Assembly: GCF_000716605.1 (NCBI RefSeq) | Contig: NZ_JNXE01000047.1 | Span: 1 to 64,000 of the forward strand | Direction of reading: 5' to 3' | Length of the DNA stretch: 64,000 nt | Origin: Streptomyces sp. NRRL F-525 | GTDB lineage: Bacteria > Actinomycetota > Actinomycetes > Streptomycetales > Streptomycetaceae | In this document: in pieces, positions 44,101-51,843 of the stretch | Layout: each line of letters opens with the position of its first letter | Numbering within the stretch: position 1 is the stretch's first letter | Made by a program: the position numbers and the translations under genes | The notes under the pieces: generated by a model | The model's database searches: none | The model's input: only the letters and a program-made list of their open reading frames with translations | What the model was told of the DNA's origin: nothing

Positions 44101-45835
44101 CAAGGGCCAGAGCCCCGGTGTGGACGCGGCGGCCGGCCCTCCCGCGGTCGTCGCGCTGTCGTGGAGCCCGGACGTGGTGTTCCTGGCCGTGGGCACCGAT
44201 CGGGGCGACGTACTGCTGGTGGACCCGTCGCAAGGGCGCGTCGTACGGCGGCTGACCATCGGCGACGACGACCGTCCCCAGGTCCAGGTGGCCTTCGCCC
44301 CCGACTCCCGGGCGGTCGCCGTAGCCTGCGGCAGGGACGTGCGGCTCTGGCACGCGCCGTTCACCGCGGAGAGCCTCGGGCCGCCCCTGCCCGGTCGGAG
44401 TGACGCCACCTGCACGGTGCTCGGTTGGCATGCGCGCGGCGGGTTGGCCGTCGGTCTCGGCGACGGCCGGGTCCGGCTGTGGCGGGACGCCGAGGAGACC
44501 GAACCGGTGGCGCTCGACACCGGGCAGTCCGTGGTCCAGGCCCTGGACTGGCACCCGGACGGGAACCTGCTGGCCGTCGCCGGGAACTCGGCGACGGTGA
44601 CCCTCATCGACTGTGCCGGGGCCGACGCCGTGGCCCGGGTCTTCGGAGAGGACCTCGGCCGGACGACCTGGCTGCGGTCGCTTGCGTGGACGGGGTCGGG
44701 CGACACCCTCCTCACGGGCGACAACGACGGGACCGTCGTCGTCCGAAAGATCTCCTGGTGGGCGAACACACCGCGCCTGGAACTCACCGACAGTTTCTCC
44801 GCCCGTGGTGTCCAGGCGAAGGCGATTGCTCCGCATCCCAGGGAGGACCGCTTCGCCGTCGCCACTCGTCAGCCCGTGGTGCGCCTGTGGACCCCCGAGC
44901 GCCGGGACCACCCCGACGCCGGACTCGACGACCGCGTGAACACCGTGGCCTGGTCGTCCCGGGGTGCCCTCGCCGCAGGAAACACGGGAGGTCAGCTGAT
45001 GTCGGCTCCGGCGGGTGTCGCCGGCCTGCCGGTCTGGTCGGAGTACGCCGTGTCCGCGCACGAAGGCGACCTGCGAACCGTCGCCTGGTCGCCGGACGGG
45101 CGGCAACTGCTCAGCGCGGGCGACGACGGCCGGTTGCTGCTGTGGGACACCGAACGGCACGAGGTGGTCCGGGTGCCGGCCCGGAAGCTGGCCTACCCGG
45201 GCGCGGTCGCCTGGAGCGCCGACGGCCACTGGGTGGCCGCCGGAGACGGCACCGATGTGCTGCTGTGGCGGACCGCCTCGTGGCAGCCGGCAGAGACGGT
45301 GCCGGTGGGCGCCGGTGCCAACGCCTTGGCGTTCGCCCCCGACGGGTCGCTGCTGACCGTGGCCACCACCTCCCGGGAACTGCGCGTCGTCCGACTCGAC
45401 CTGGCCGGCCGACCCACCGGGACGGTCGACGAGTGGGAGGGCCATGTCAGTTCGATCAGTGGCGTGTCCTGGTCGCCCGACGGCCGGCAGCTGGCCACCG
45501 GTGGGTACGACGGCCACACGGTGCTGTGGGATCCGGCGACGGGACAGCCTCGCCGCATGCTGGAAGGCGACGGCTCGGCGGTGTGGTCCGTCGCCCTCTC
45601 GCGGGATGGGAGCCATCTGGTCGCGGTCACGATGGAGGGCTCGGCGCTTCTGTGGGATACGGCGTCGGAGGCCGAGCCCTGTCGGCTGCGCGTGGACAAC
45701 CACCTGTCCTCCTGCGCGTTCCACCCGCACGACGACCGTGTCGTCCTCGGCGGCTCGGCCGGCCTCTACCTGTGCGAGATCTCTCGGCAGTCGGACGGAA
45801 GCGCTCAACGTTCCCTGAGGGAGCCGGGGCGGTGA
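41159..45835 (+). CDS. NB-ARC STAND protein with N-terminal kinase-like domain and 14 WD40 repeats
   Basis: Protein of 1558 residues. N-terminal kinase-like domain homologous to that of the 34915-39957 protein: Lys64 (VVVK), HSDLHLQN 235-242, Asp261 (FIDL), and a shared TYTN...YFRLAAHAGGELL segment. NB-ARC: P-loop GTGGFGKT 471-478, Walker B LLVVDDVW with Asp555-Asp556, TTRS sensor, GNWPLAL, and a winged helix ending LHDVIRAILRR. From about residue 920 I count 14 WD40-type units (LTGHTGVVHAL to SSCAFHPHDDR), enough for two seven-bladed propellers. ATG 41159 has GGAGG 3 nt upstream; ATGs at 41123 and 41096 are alternatives. Likely sensor/switch of the S-4TM effector cluster. Confidence 0.85.
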   Translation: MTELAELTECLGDETAAQALLRWADETGKKVAPLRPRWKPSGKGYTGATLTAVTVTGAGTVVVKLCPADQRAEPAAHERALRASRLRGDFATRHLTEPAFPPYPVGDGRLLTFQRPAGGSLRDVVTMAHLGGEDLLSVFRVVVTGLVTDWNAGVENREAQEVPVSRFLRDELGGSVEADGEVRAYAVQVGAFPLDPARPGWMEIDGVVLPNPLLMALGDRRLVDPLFQVVHGVAHSDLHLQNVMVPSPRGTLRPDAYRFIDLADFAETAPLTRDVAMLMLSVLAGVPADLDAPQELALLSHVVNPRDVHVRHLVPWVRELVDGVHAACADVVPDGWADLWSDQLLLSVQATALRFTTYTNLSDAHRWRYFRLAAHAGGELLARHGVTPPPSGPGIVRLTSTGAVADRPPCGPVATGQPPHMAPPVPSDFVERPEQGDRVVRSLLAAAEAAAGNAGAPAAVGLTSTVTGVHGTGGFGKTTLAAWACRHPDVLAAFPDGVLWVQLGQDASQQGISTVARDLVRLLTGAEPPGYATAEAAGVALGAALDGRHVLLVVDDVWRREDLEPFLRGGSGCVRLVTTRSRGLLDRSAPLVHVDRMSFAQSLSLLTAGIVGADNTTVLPLAERSGNWPLALRLFNGVLRSMVQRSGMGLAEVVSTMAGELDRRGLLDPIHTDPDPHTRTMGVTVDLSLVELARIPDTGVDSVARLLATACFPEDQHIPYRWLARLWGVSELTARQECLRLDDHSLLAQLDAEGIRLHDVIRAILRRREPRTVRQAHRTLLDVHAPLCGGAGWHALAGPDADPEFLDQVTYHLAEAEDGVGLDRTTTDLRFLVERLWRSGPTALEAEAARRRRVLLPLGMDGFATELASLVYGEAHLLTGHARRVDLAVTLYSRCVASEKLMRRLHHTHDVLVGGLIAKAPFPDGPDGRLWRVLTGHTGVVHALCWRPDGRLLATGGDDGTVRIRWIDEDGIPDLVVETAGKGQSPGVDAAAGPPAVVALSWSPDVVFLAVGTDRGDVLLVDPSQGRVVRRLTIGDDDRPQVQVAFAPDSRAVAVACGRDVRLWHAPFTAESLGPPLPGRSDATCTVLGWHARGGLAVGLGDGRVRLWRDAEETEPVALDTGQSVVQALDWHPDGNLLAVAGNSATVTLIDCAGADAVARVFGEDLGRTTWLRSLAWTGSGDTLLTGDNDGTVVVRKISWWANTPRLELTDSFSARGVQAKAIAPHPREDRFAVATRQPVVRLWTPERRDHPDAGLDDRVNTVAWSSRGALAAGNTGGQLMSAPAGVAGLPVWSEYAVSAHEGDLRTVAWSPDGRQLLSAGDDGRLLLWDTERHEVVRVPARKLAYPGAVAWSADGHWVAAGDGTDVLLWRTASWQPAETVPVGAGANALAFAPDGSLLTVATTSRELRVVRLDLAGRPTGTVDEWEGHVSSISGVSWSPDGRQLATGGYDGHTVLWDPATGQPRRMLEGDGSAVWSVALSRDGSHLVAVTMEGSALLWDTASEAEPCRLRVDNHLSSCAFHPHDDRVVLGGSAGLYLCEISRQSDGSAQRSLREPGR

Positions 45836-46025
45836 GTGGCGTGGCGTAACTGGCTACGTATGCGTGGGATGGAGGCCTGGCCGGGGCCGTCGTGTCGGTG
45901 AGGGCTCGTCGGATGCAGGCAGGCCGATGACCGCACCGGAGGGCGGACGCCGACGTCCGAGCATGTGATCGAGGATCTGGTGGCGGACTCGGCCCGCCTG
46001 CTGGATGGCCGCACGGCGCCGATAC

Positions 46026-46879
46026 ATGTACCGGTTCCCGGTGGACTGGCACCCCGACCACGCCAAACGGTTCGCCCGCTTCGACGCGTTGAAGAGCCGG
46101 GTGTACACGTTCGAGTCGCCGGTCCCGGCGGACCAGCTCCGGCAACTGCCCACCCGCGACGTCGCGCTCCTCCTGCTGCAGAGGCTTGCTCGTGGCGACG
46201 GCTACCTGGAGTACCGAGGAACAATGGGCAGCGCCCGTGAGGCGCTCCGGGAAGAGCCGGACGGTGAGAGGCTGGTGGACCGGCTGTCCGACGCTTGGAG
46301 CTGGTTGGAGGCACATGCGCTGTTGTCCGGTGTCCCTGGGCAGTCCGAGGACTTCCGGCAGCTCTCCCGCGACGGACGGGACTTGGCCGCAGATCCTGAG
46401 GGCGCGGCACGGTTCGAAGCCCGCACGCGGCTCGCCGGCCCGCTCCACCCGGACTTGGAGAAGACGGTACGTACCAACTTCGACCTCGGAGACTACGAGA
46501 CCGCGTGTTTCGCCGCCATGAAGGCGGTTGAGGTCGCCGTCCGCGATGCCTGCGGGCTCGACAATTCTCTCGTCGGCGTCGCGCTGATGCGCAAGGCGTT
46601 CCAGCCGCACCAGAACGGCAAGCCCGGCGGTCCGCCGGCCGACGTAGGCGCCGAAGGGGCGAGCAGGAAGCCGGGTCCGCGCTCGTCGCCGGAGCCATGG
46701 GTCGCTACAAGAACCCCTCCCGTCACCGCACCGTCAACTTCGACGACCCGATCGAGGCGGCCGAGATCATCCAGTTCGCTGACCTGCTGCTGTGTCAGGT
46801 CGACCGGGCTAAGGCCAGAAACAGCCAGCGAGGATCTCGGCCTCGGCGCCGCAGCGAAGAGAAGCAGCGGGTGTGGTGA
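46026..46879 (+). pseudogene. TIGR02391 (Ymh) family gene, frameshifted
   Basis: The first frame encodes MYRFPVDWHPDHAKRF to [16 protein letters not shown] and PADVGAEG, including the family core [23 protein letters not shown] (split here by eye). At about 46655-46659 (a GGGG run) the homology moves to the next frame: [19 protein letters not shown], then [20 protein letters not shown] and [12 protein letters not shown], ending at 46879. One base change restores a single protein, so this is a recent break or a sequencing error. Members are common near defence and restriction loci; function unknown. An alternative ATG is at 46005. Confidence 0.75.
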
Positions 46880-46939
46880 GAGCGCGGGCGGAACCCTCCG
46901 GATCGGCGGCTTCGTCGGGCAACTGGAGCTCGGCGCAGC

Positions 46940-47068
46940 TCAGTTCACGACTGCGCTGGTCGAACTGAGCTCGTCAGGGGTGTCCCACAGCCACGGCTCG
47001 CTGCCGAAGGTGTCCCGCAGGAACCGCCGCCGGCGTTCCTCCACGGTCGCGTACTTCGCGATGCGCAC
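46940..47068 (-). pseudogene. Fragment of a second immunity-protein paralogue
   Basis: A minus-strand frame reads RVRIAKYATVEERRRRFLRD, then TFGSEPWLWDTPDELSS, and stops at 46940. It matches the ...DRVEREKFLADTFGSQ and DLLWDLPDVF part of the neighbouring intact gene (47076-47834). It starts within the intact gene's end, so it is a truncated duplicate, probably a decayed immunity gene. Confidence 0.6.
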
Positions 47069-47075
47069 CCGGCCG

Positions 47076-47834
47076 TCACCAGTTTCCGTAGTCCTCGACC
47101 AGTTGGGTGATCAGCGCGAGCAGCGCGTCGGCCCGGTGGCGGTCCTCGCGCTGGTTGCGCAGGGACTCGTCGGCGGCGCGGAGCCGGGCCAGGGCTGCCG
47201 GTTCGCCGTCCACCAGGTCATCGACCAACGGCGTGGTGACCAGGTCCAGGCACTCGGTGAGCAGCCGACGGGTGGTGTCGGACGGCAGGTGGGGATCGGG
47301 GTCGGCTAGCCCGGGGGTCAAGTACCGGGCGGGGTCGGTCAGGCTCCAGCCGACGACTGCGCCCTGCTGGACAAGGAGCGCTACGTCTGGGGCGATGCCG
47401 ATGCGGGCCTCCAGCGGCTCGTCGAGGACGTCGAGGTCGCGCAGACAGGTCAGCACGGCGTCGCCGGGGGCACGGCACAGAACCGTGCACATCTCATGCC
47501 GGAAGTTCTTGACCTCGTCCGCACGGAGCCCGCCCGGGCGTACCGCGGGCATGGCGGGAAGGCGGGCGGAGTCCTCGGCCGAGGCGGACTCTTCCGGCAT
47601 CCGGAATTCGGCCCCGACCAGCTGTCGGCCGCTCGGATCGAAGCGGAAAACGTCAGGGAGGTCCCAGAGCAAGTCCTGGCTGCCGAACGTGTCCGCGAGG
47701 AACTTCTCTCGTTCGACCCTGTCCCCATAAGGGGAAACGATCATGAAAGTACCCAAGAGTCGGGGAACGAGGTGGAGTGGTTCGTCCGTCACGGTCGCCC
47801 ACCAGCCGCCGTCGAACTTCAGTTTCGTCGTCAT
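47076..47834 (-). CDS. Probable immunity protein of the RHS toxin
   Basis: Soluble protein of 252 residues, no signal or membrane segments, acidic. Starts 7 nt after the RHS toxin stop, the classic position of a cognate immunity gene in polymorphic toxin loci. ATG 47834 follows GAGG; a GTG at 47837 is possible. Contains FDGGWWATVTDEPLHLVPRL, DTFGSQDLLWDLPDVFRFD and a helical C-terminus (LLTECLDLVTTPLVDDL). Immunity family not identified; role inferred from position. A partial paralogue lies directly downstream. Confidence 0.65.
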   Translation of the reverse strand: MTTKLKFDGGWWATVTDEPLHLVPRLLGTFMIVSPYGDRVEREKFLADTFGSQDLLWDLPDVFRFDPSGRQLVGAEFRMPEESASAEDSARLPAMPAVRPGGLRADEVKNFRHEMCTVLCRAPGDAVLTCLRDLDVLDEPLEARIGIAPDVALLVQQGAVVGWSLTDPARYLTPGLADPDPHLPSDTTRRLLTECLDLVTTPLVDDLVDGEPAALARLRAADESLRNQREDRHRADALLALITQLVEDYGNW

Positions 47835-47841
47835 CACTGCC

Positions 47842-49800
47842 TCATCTGATCCGCACTGCCGGAGGCTGGAAGCCGCCGTCCTTGGCGGGAATCGTGCCCT
47901 TCACGATGGCCTCGTCAGTCACCGGCGCACCGGGGTCCGTGGGCTTGCCGCCGAGCACGTTGGCCCCGGAGTGGCCCTTGACGCCCGATGGTCCGTACGC
48001 CGTGATGGCCTGGCCCTGGGTGTTGCCGGGGCCGTCGATCACCACGATGTCGTCGCCCTGTCTGAAGGTGAATGTCCCGGCCATGCCCGTCGAGTGGTAG
48101 ACGGCGTCCGGGTTTTTCAGGATCTCGATGACCCGATCGTCAGTGAAGGCGTGTCGGGTGTCCCCGTGGTAGTCGAAACGCTTCTTGAACTCCCCGTTGT
48201 TCGCCCTGTCGATGATGCCGTCCACGATCTTGTCGATCCGCTTCTGGGCCCGCTCCTCCCTCGTGTATTTGGGCATGAGCCCCAGCGGGTCGCACCCGCT
48301 GTGCGGGTTGTCCACGTACGCGAGGGGATTCGGGGCGGGAGCCAGGCCGAGAGGATCCGGCGAGATGTAGCGGCCGGTCTCGGGGTCGTAGTGGCGGAAG
48401 CAGTTGTAGTGGAGGCCGGTCTCGGGGTCGTAGTACTGGCCGGGGAAACGCAGTGGGGTGTACGCCCCGGCGTCACGGGACCAGGCCGTGGTGCCCCAGA
48501 GTGTGCTCCGGGTGCGCCAGGCGATGTCGCCCGTCTCGTCGATGAGTTCGGTCGGGGTGCCGACGAGGTCCGTGGCGATGGCGAAGAACCGCCGGTCGAT
48601 CTCCTCCTGGCGGTCGTCGGCCGTGAGGATGCGTTCGGTCTGGGCCAGGGGGACGACGTCACGGTGGTCCCAGGTCAGGGCGACCGTGTGCGGGACATCC
48701 GGCTGGTGGCTGGTCTGTTCACAGAGGGTCAGGCCGTCCCAGGCGAACCGGACCTCCTCGACCACGTCCTCGCTGCCGGCCGCCAGGCGCTGTTTCGCGG
48801 TGCGGCGGCCGAGCGGGTCGTAGCGGTACCTCCACCTGGTCCCGTCGGGGGTGGTCACGGAGGTGAGGCGGTTCTCCGCGTCCCATGTGTAGCGCCAGGT
48901 GTCCGGCTTGCGGGAGAGCCGGGTCCTCTGCCGCAGGACGACCCGGCCGAGGGCGTCGTGCTCGAAGCGGACGTCTCCGGCGCGGGTGAGAGTGGTGCCG
49001 GTGTAGGCACGCGCTCCGGTGGCCTCGCGGCCGGGGTGGCCGGAGGGCCAGGACGCCGAGGTCTGGTTGCCGGCGTCGTCGTAGGCGTACCGCTCCGTCC
49101 AGCCCTGGGCGTGGACTGCGGTGACCCGGCCCACGCGGTCGAGATCGAAGGTGCGGGAGCCCGACAACCGGTCCACGACAGAGGTCAAGTGGCCGTCGGC
49201 GCGGTAGGAGTAGGCGCGGCTGTTGACGTCGCGGCCCCCGGCGGTGATCTGCTGCGTGGCGAGCCGTCCGGCTTCGTCCCAGGCCGAGGTCATGGCGATC
49301 GCGTCGCCGAAGACGCGGGCGAGTTCCCGGCCGGCGGCGTCGTGTGTTGTCGCGGTCCTTCTCGCCGTAACCAGTCGTCAGCACGGAATGGTTGATCTGG
49401 TCCAGGCTTTCCTGCGCCACCTTGTCGTTGGCGGCAAAGGGATCTCCGGCGACGGAGTTGTAGGCGACCTTCAGTGATCCCTTCACATACTCGTCCGTCT
49501 GGTGGAAGGTGCCGGCCGAGAGCCCCATCGCCTCCGCGAAGGCGTTGCCCTCGTCCATCAGCCCGCGAACTCCCCACTGCCACCGCTCGCAGAAGGTGTG
49601 CAGCATCGCGCCCAGTTGGTCGTCGCCGGCGTCCTTGCCGTCCATCTCCAGGCTGGTGAAGCCGCGGCCCGCACCGGCCCACCCCTTCATCGTCCCCAGC
49701 GAATCCAGCTCGCTCAGCGCCTTGTTGTGATGCCCTCCGCGATCAACTCCAGCCCCTGCACCCGCAGATCCGGCTGTTCGCCCCCATCCGGCGTCGTCAC
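47842..49800 (-). pseudogene. RHS polymorphic toxin gene in three frame segments, internally deleted
   Basis: Segment 1 (GTG 49800, GGAGAG RBS) encodes VTTPDGGEQPDLRVQGLELI and stops soon after at about 49714. Segment 2, in another frame (about 49728-49345), encodes a WXG-type export domain: ALSELDSLGTMKGWAGAGRG to DPFAANDKVAQESLDQI. Segment 3 (about 49345-47842, back in the first frame) has RHS repeats, the core FPGQYYDPETGLHYNCFRHY with the ending NPLAYVDNP, DPLGL, and a toxin tip of about 145 residues containing RHAFTDDRVIEILKNPDAVY and RQGDDIVVIDGPG, possibly a BECR-fold RNase (low confidence). Most RHS repeats are missing. Segment 3 alone has an ATG at 49293 (483 residues). Confidence 0.75.
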
Positions 49801-49858
49801 TACCGTCTCTCCGTCGGTCGTCCGGCCTCGGCACCCGAGTCCGTGTCCCACACGCTGC

Positions 49859-50662
49859 TCACACGCGTTCCGGTTCCGCTTCCGGCGCTGCACCGTCGAT
49901 GTCCGGCCGGTCCACGGCGACCGCCTCCGGCACGATCCCCACCACCGGCGGCAGCACCAGTCCCCGCTCGCCGTCGCCGGCATCCACCAGCACCCCGCAC
50001 GGCAACCCGGCCTCCGCGGCCATCGCCGGAACACCGGCGTCCAGCACCGCGGCGCCCCACACCGCCCGGTACCGCCAGGACCGGTCGCTCTCCCCGCGCG
50101 CCCTCGCATACCGTGCGAGTGCGGCCTCGTCGCTGAACGCGAGCAGCCACCGCGCCCCGTGCATCTCCACCGTCAGGGCGGCGCCGTTCTCTCCATACGG
50201 AACGAGGACGCGGCGGCGACGGAACTCGCCGATTCTCGCCATGACTTCGCGTTGGTGTGCGCGGAGTTGAGTGGCCTGTTCCGGAGAGGGCGGCACCTCT
50301 GCCCTGGCAGCCGGCTGTGCACCTGCGTCTGCGGATTCCGGAGCGGCTGGTGCAGGGCCGGTCGTCGTTACGGTCGTGACTGTTGCCGCTACGGTCGACT
50401 TCGCGGTGGCAAACCTGCCGGTGTTCGAGGTCGGTTGCGGTGCAGAGAAGGCTTCGTCGGGAGGCGTCGACGCGTGGGCCGCGCGCAAAAGGGTCTGTTC
50501 CGCGATGTCCGCTAGCGCCGACCTGGGCGGATGGGGCTCGGTTTCGTCCGTCGTTCCTGCCGATTCCGTCGGCTCCCCGCCGCCCACAGCGTCTTCCCCT
50601 CGCCGGAGATGTCTTGTGCGACTCCGGATGCTTTCGCCCAGTGAAAAAATTGTCATGTTCAC
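49859..50662 (-). CDS. SseB-domain protein linked to the polymorphic toxin
   Basis: Protein of 267 residues. The first 130 are disordered and Ala/Pro/Thr-rich. The C-terminal half resembles the SseB N-terminal domain found beside type VII-type toxin genes in Streptomyces: RRRVLVPYGENGAALTVEMH, ARWLLAFSDEAALARYARA, LPCGVLVDAGDGERGLVLPP. Same strand and just upstream of the RHS remnant, so probably once co-transcribed with it. Start ATG 50662 is uncertain (no RBS; a second ATG at 50656). Confidence 0.65.
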   Translation of the reverse strand: MNMTIFSLGESIRSRTRHLRRGEDAVGGGEPTESAGTTDETEPHPPRSALADIAEQTLLRAAHASTPPDEAFSAPQPTSNTGRFATAKSTVAATVTTVTTTGPAPAAPESADAGAQPAARAEVPPSPEQATQLRAHQREVMARIGEFRRRRVLVPYGENGAALTVEMHGARWLLAFSDEAALARYARARGESDRSWRYRAVWGAAVLDAGVPAMAAEAGLPCGVLVDAGDGERGLVLPPVVGIVPEAVAVDRPDIDGAAPEAEPERV

Positions 50663-50703
50663 ATGCGCGGACTGATGCAGGCAATGTCCGCCGGATCAAC
50701 AAC

Positions 50704-51237
50704 ATGCAAAGCATCGGTCAACTAGCGGAGTTGGCAAGGGAATCGACGCTGGTGCGTGACATGGACTCGCTCAACACGGGCGGTTTCGCCGGAGGCGGTG
50801 GCCCGGGCAACCCAGACAACGCCTACCAGCTCCGGATGGCCGGCTATCCGGAGCGCGAGGTACCCCTGGTCGGCCGTAGGCAGGGACTCATGGTGGACGG
50901 GATACGCCCCACCGACGGCTACCTGGTCGAGGCGAAGCATGTCCGCGACCCGGACTGCGCCAAGCGGAGCTTCCGCAGTATCGAGCGGGTCAACGAGACG
51001 CTCGCCAAGCCGGTGAAGGTGGACGCCAACGGCAGTCCGAAGTGGGATCCGCTCGTCGACGGCATGTACCGCAGTGACGAATCAGAACTCAGGCGGTACA
51101 AGAGCGCGATGGCCAACCCGGCGAACTCCGAGGTCCGAGGGCTTGAGATCGTGACCAACGGCAAGGACAGCGCACCCTACTGGGAGTCGATGATGGCCAT
51201 GAACGGTGTCACCGGCTCCGCACGGTACGTGCCCTGA
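50704..51237 (+). CDS. Stand-alone restriction-endonuclease-fold toxin (REase-2 type)
   Basis: Protein of 177 residues. Contains GLMVDGIRPTDGYLVEAKHV, a PD-(D/E)xK-type active site with Asp65, Glu76 and Lys78, then DPDCAKRSFRSIERVN. This is the toxin tip normally found at the C-terminus of large secreted polymorphic toxins; here no delivery domain precedes it, and the upstream frame is not protein-like. Probably an orphan cassette; activity without its carrier is uncertain. No good RBS at ATG 50704. The immunity candidate follows after 15 nt. Confidence 0.75.
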   Translation: MQSIGQLAELARESTLVRDMDSLNTGGFAGGGGPGNPDNAYQLRMAGYPEREVPLVGRRQGLMVDGIRPTDGYLVEAKHVRDPDCAKRSFRSIERVNETLAKPVKVDANGSPKWDPLVDGMYRSDESELRRYKSAMANPANSEVRGLEIVTNGKDSAPYWESMMAMNGVTGSARYVP

Positions 51238-51252
51238 GATTGAGGGAATTCT

Positions 51253-51708
51253 GTGGCAGCCGAGTACAACCCGCGATCGAACTTCGTCTTCGCTCCGCCT
51301 GAGGACAACGGGGGCGCTTGGCAGGCGAGTCTGGAGACGTTCAGGGACGCGTTGGAACGAGCGTTTCCCGACGCGTTCCTGGAGACGAACACGTCCTCTC
51401 TGCGGGACGTTCCCGTCCTGGACTTCGAGATCGAGGTGGCGCCGGAGGTGTGGGTGGCGGGCACGGCCGCCATGCCCGCTCCGGACTACGCCCACGTCAG
51501 CATCATCGACGTGACGGTGGACGCGGCGGCCCTGTTCGCCCAGTGGCTCCGCGACGCGTACGTCCCCTCTCCCACCAGCGTGCGTTTCCTGAGCAGCTTC
51601 GTCATGGAGAACGGCGACGAGGTCCCGTGGCCCTTGCCGGCGACAGGCGACGCCGCCGCGATCGAGGCCATGATGCGCAGCCACCTCGCAGCAGCCGGGG
51701 CGGAGTAG
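51253..51708 (+). CDS. Probable immunity protein of the REase-2 toxin
   Basis: Acidic protein of 151 residues, no signal. GTG start with TGAGGGA 5 nt upstream, immediately after the toxin gene. Sequence such as AWQASLETFRDALERAFPDA and VSIIDVTVDAAALFAQWLRD suggests an alpha/beta fold. I infer it neutralises the upstream nuclease; the family was not identified. Confidence 0.65.
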   Translation: MAAEYNPRSNFVFAPPEDNGGAWQASLETFRDALERAFPDAFLETNTSSLRDVPVLDFEIEVAPEVWVAGTAAMPAPDYAHVSIIDVTVDAAALFAQWLRDAYVPSPTSVRFLSSFVMENGDEVPWPLPATGDAAAIEAMMRSHLAAAGAE

Positions 51709-51843
51709 CCCGCACGCCGTAGAGGCAGAGAAGCAGGTGCCCTGGCGAGTCGGTCAACGGGACATGGTGGACTCGGCGTTCGGCGTTCGGCGGAGGCGTG
51801 GGTCGCCGGAGATCGGTGGATCGGGCGTCAGTCACCGCATCGA

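Noticed and set aside
45836..46004. Possible transposase remnant between the WD40 gene and the TIGR02391 gene
   Set aside because: A short biased frame exists on the minus strand, but no DDE or IS-end features were seen.
47743..49395. A 550-codon plus-strand frame over the RHS locus
   Set aside because: Antisense shadow: the minus strand encodes clear RHS repeats.
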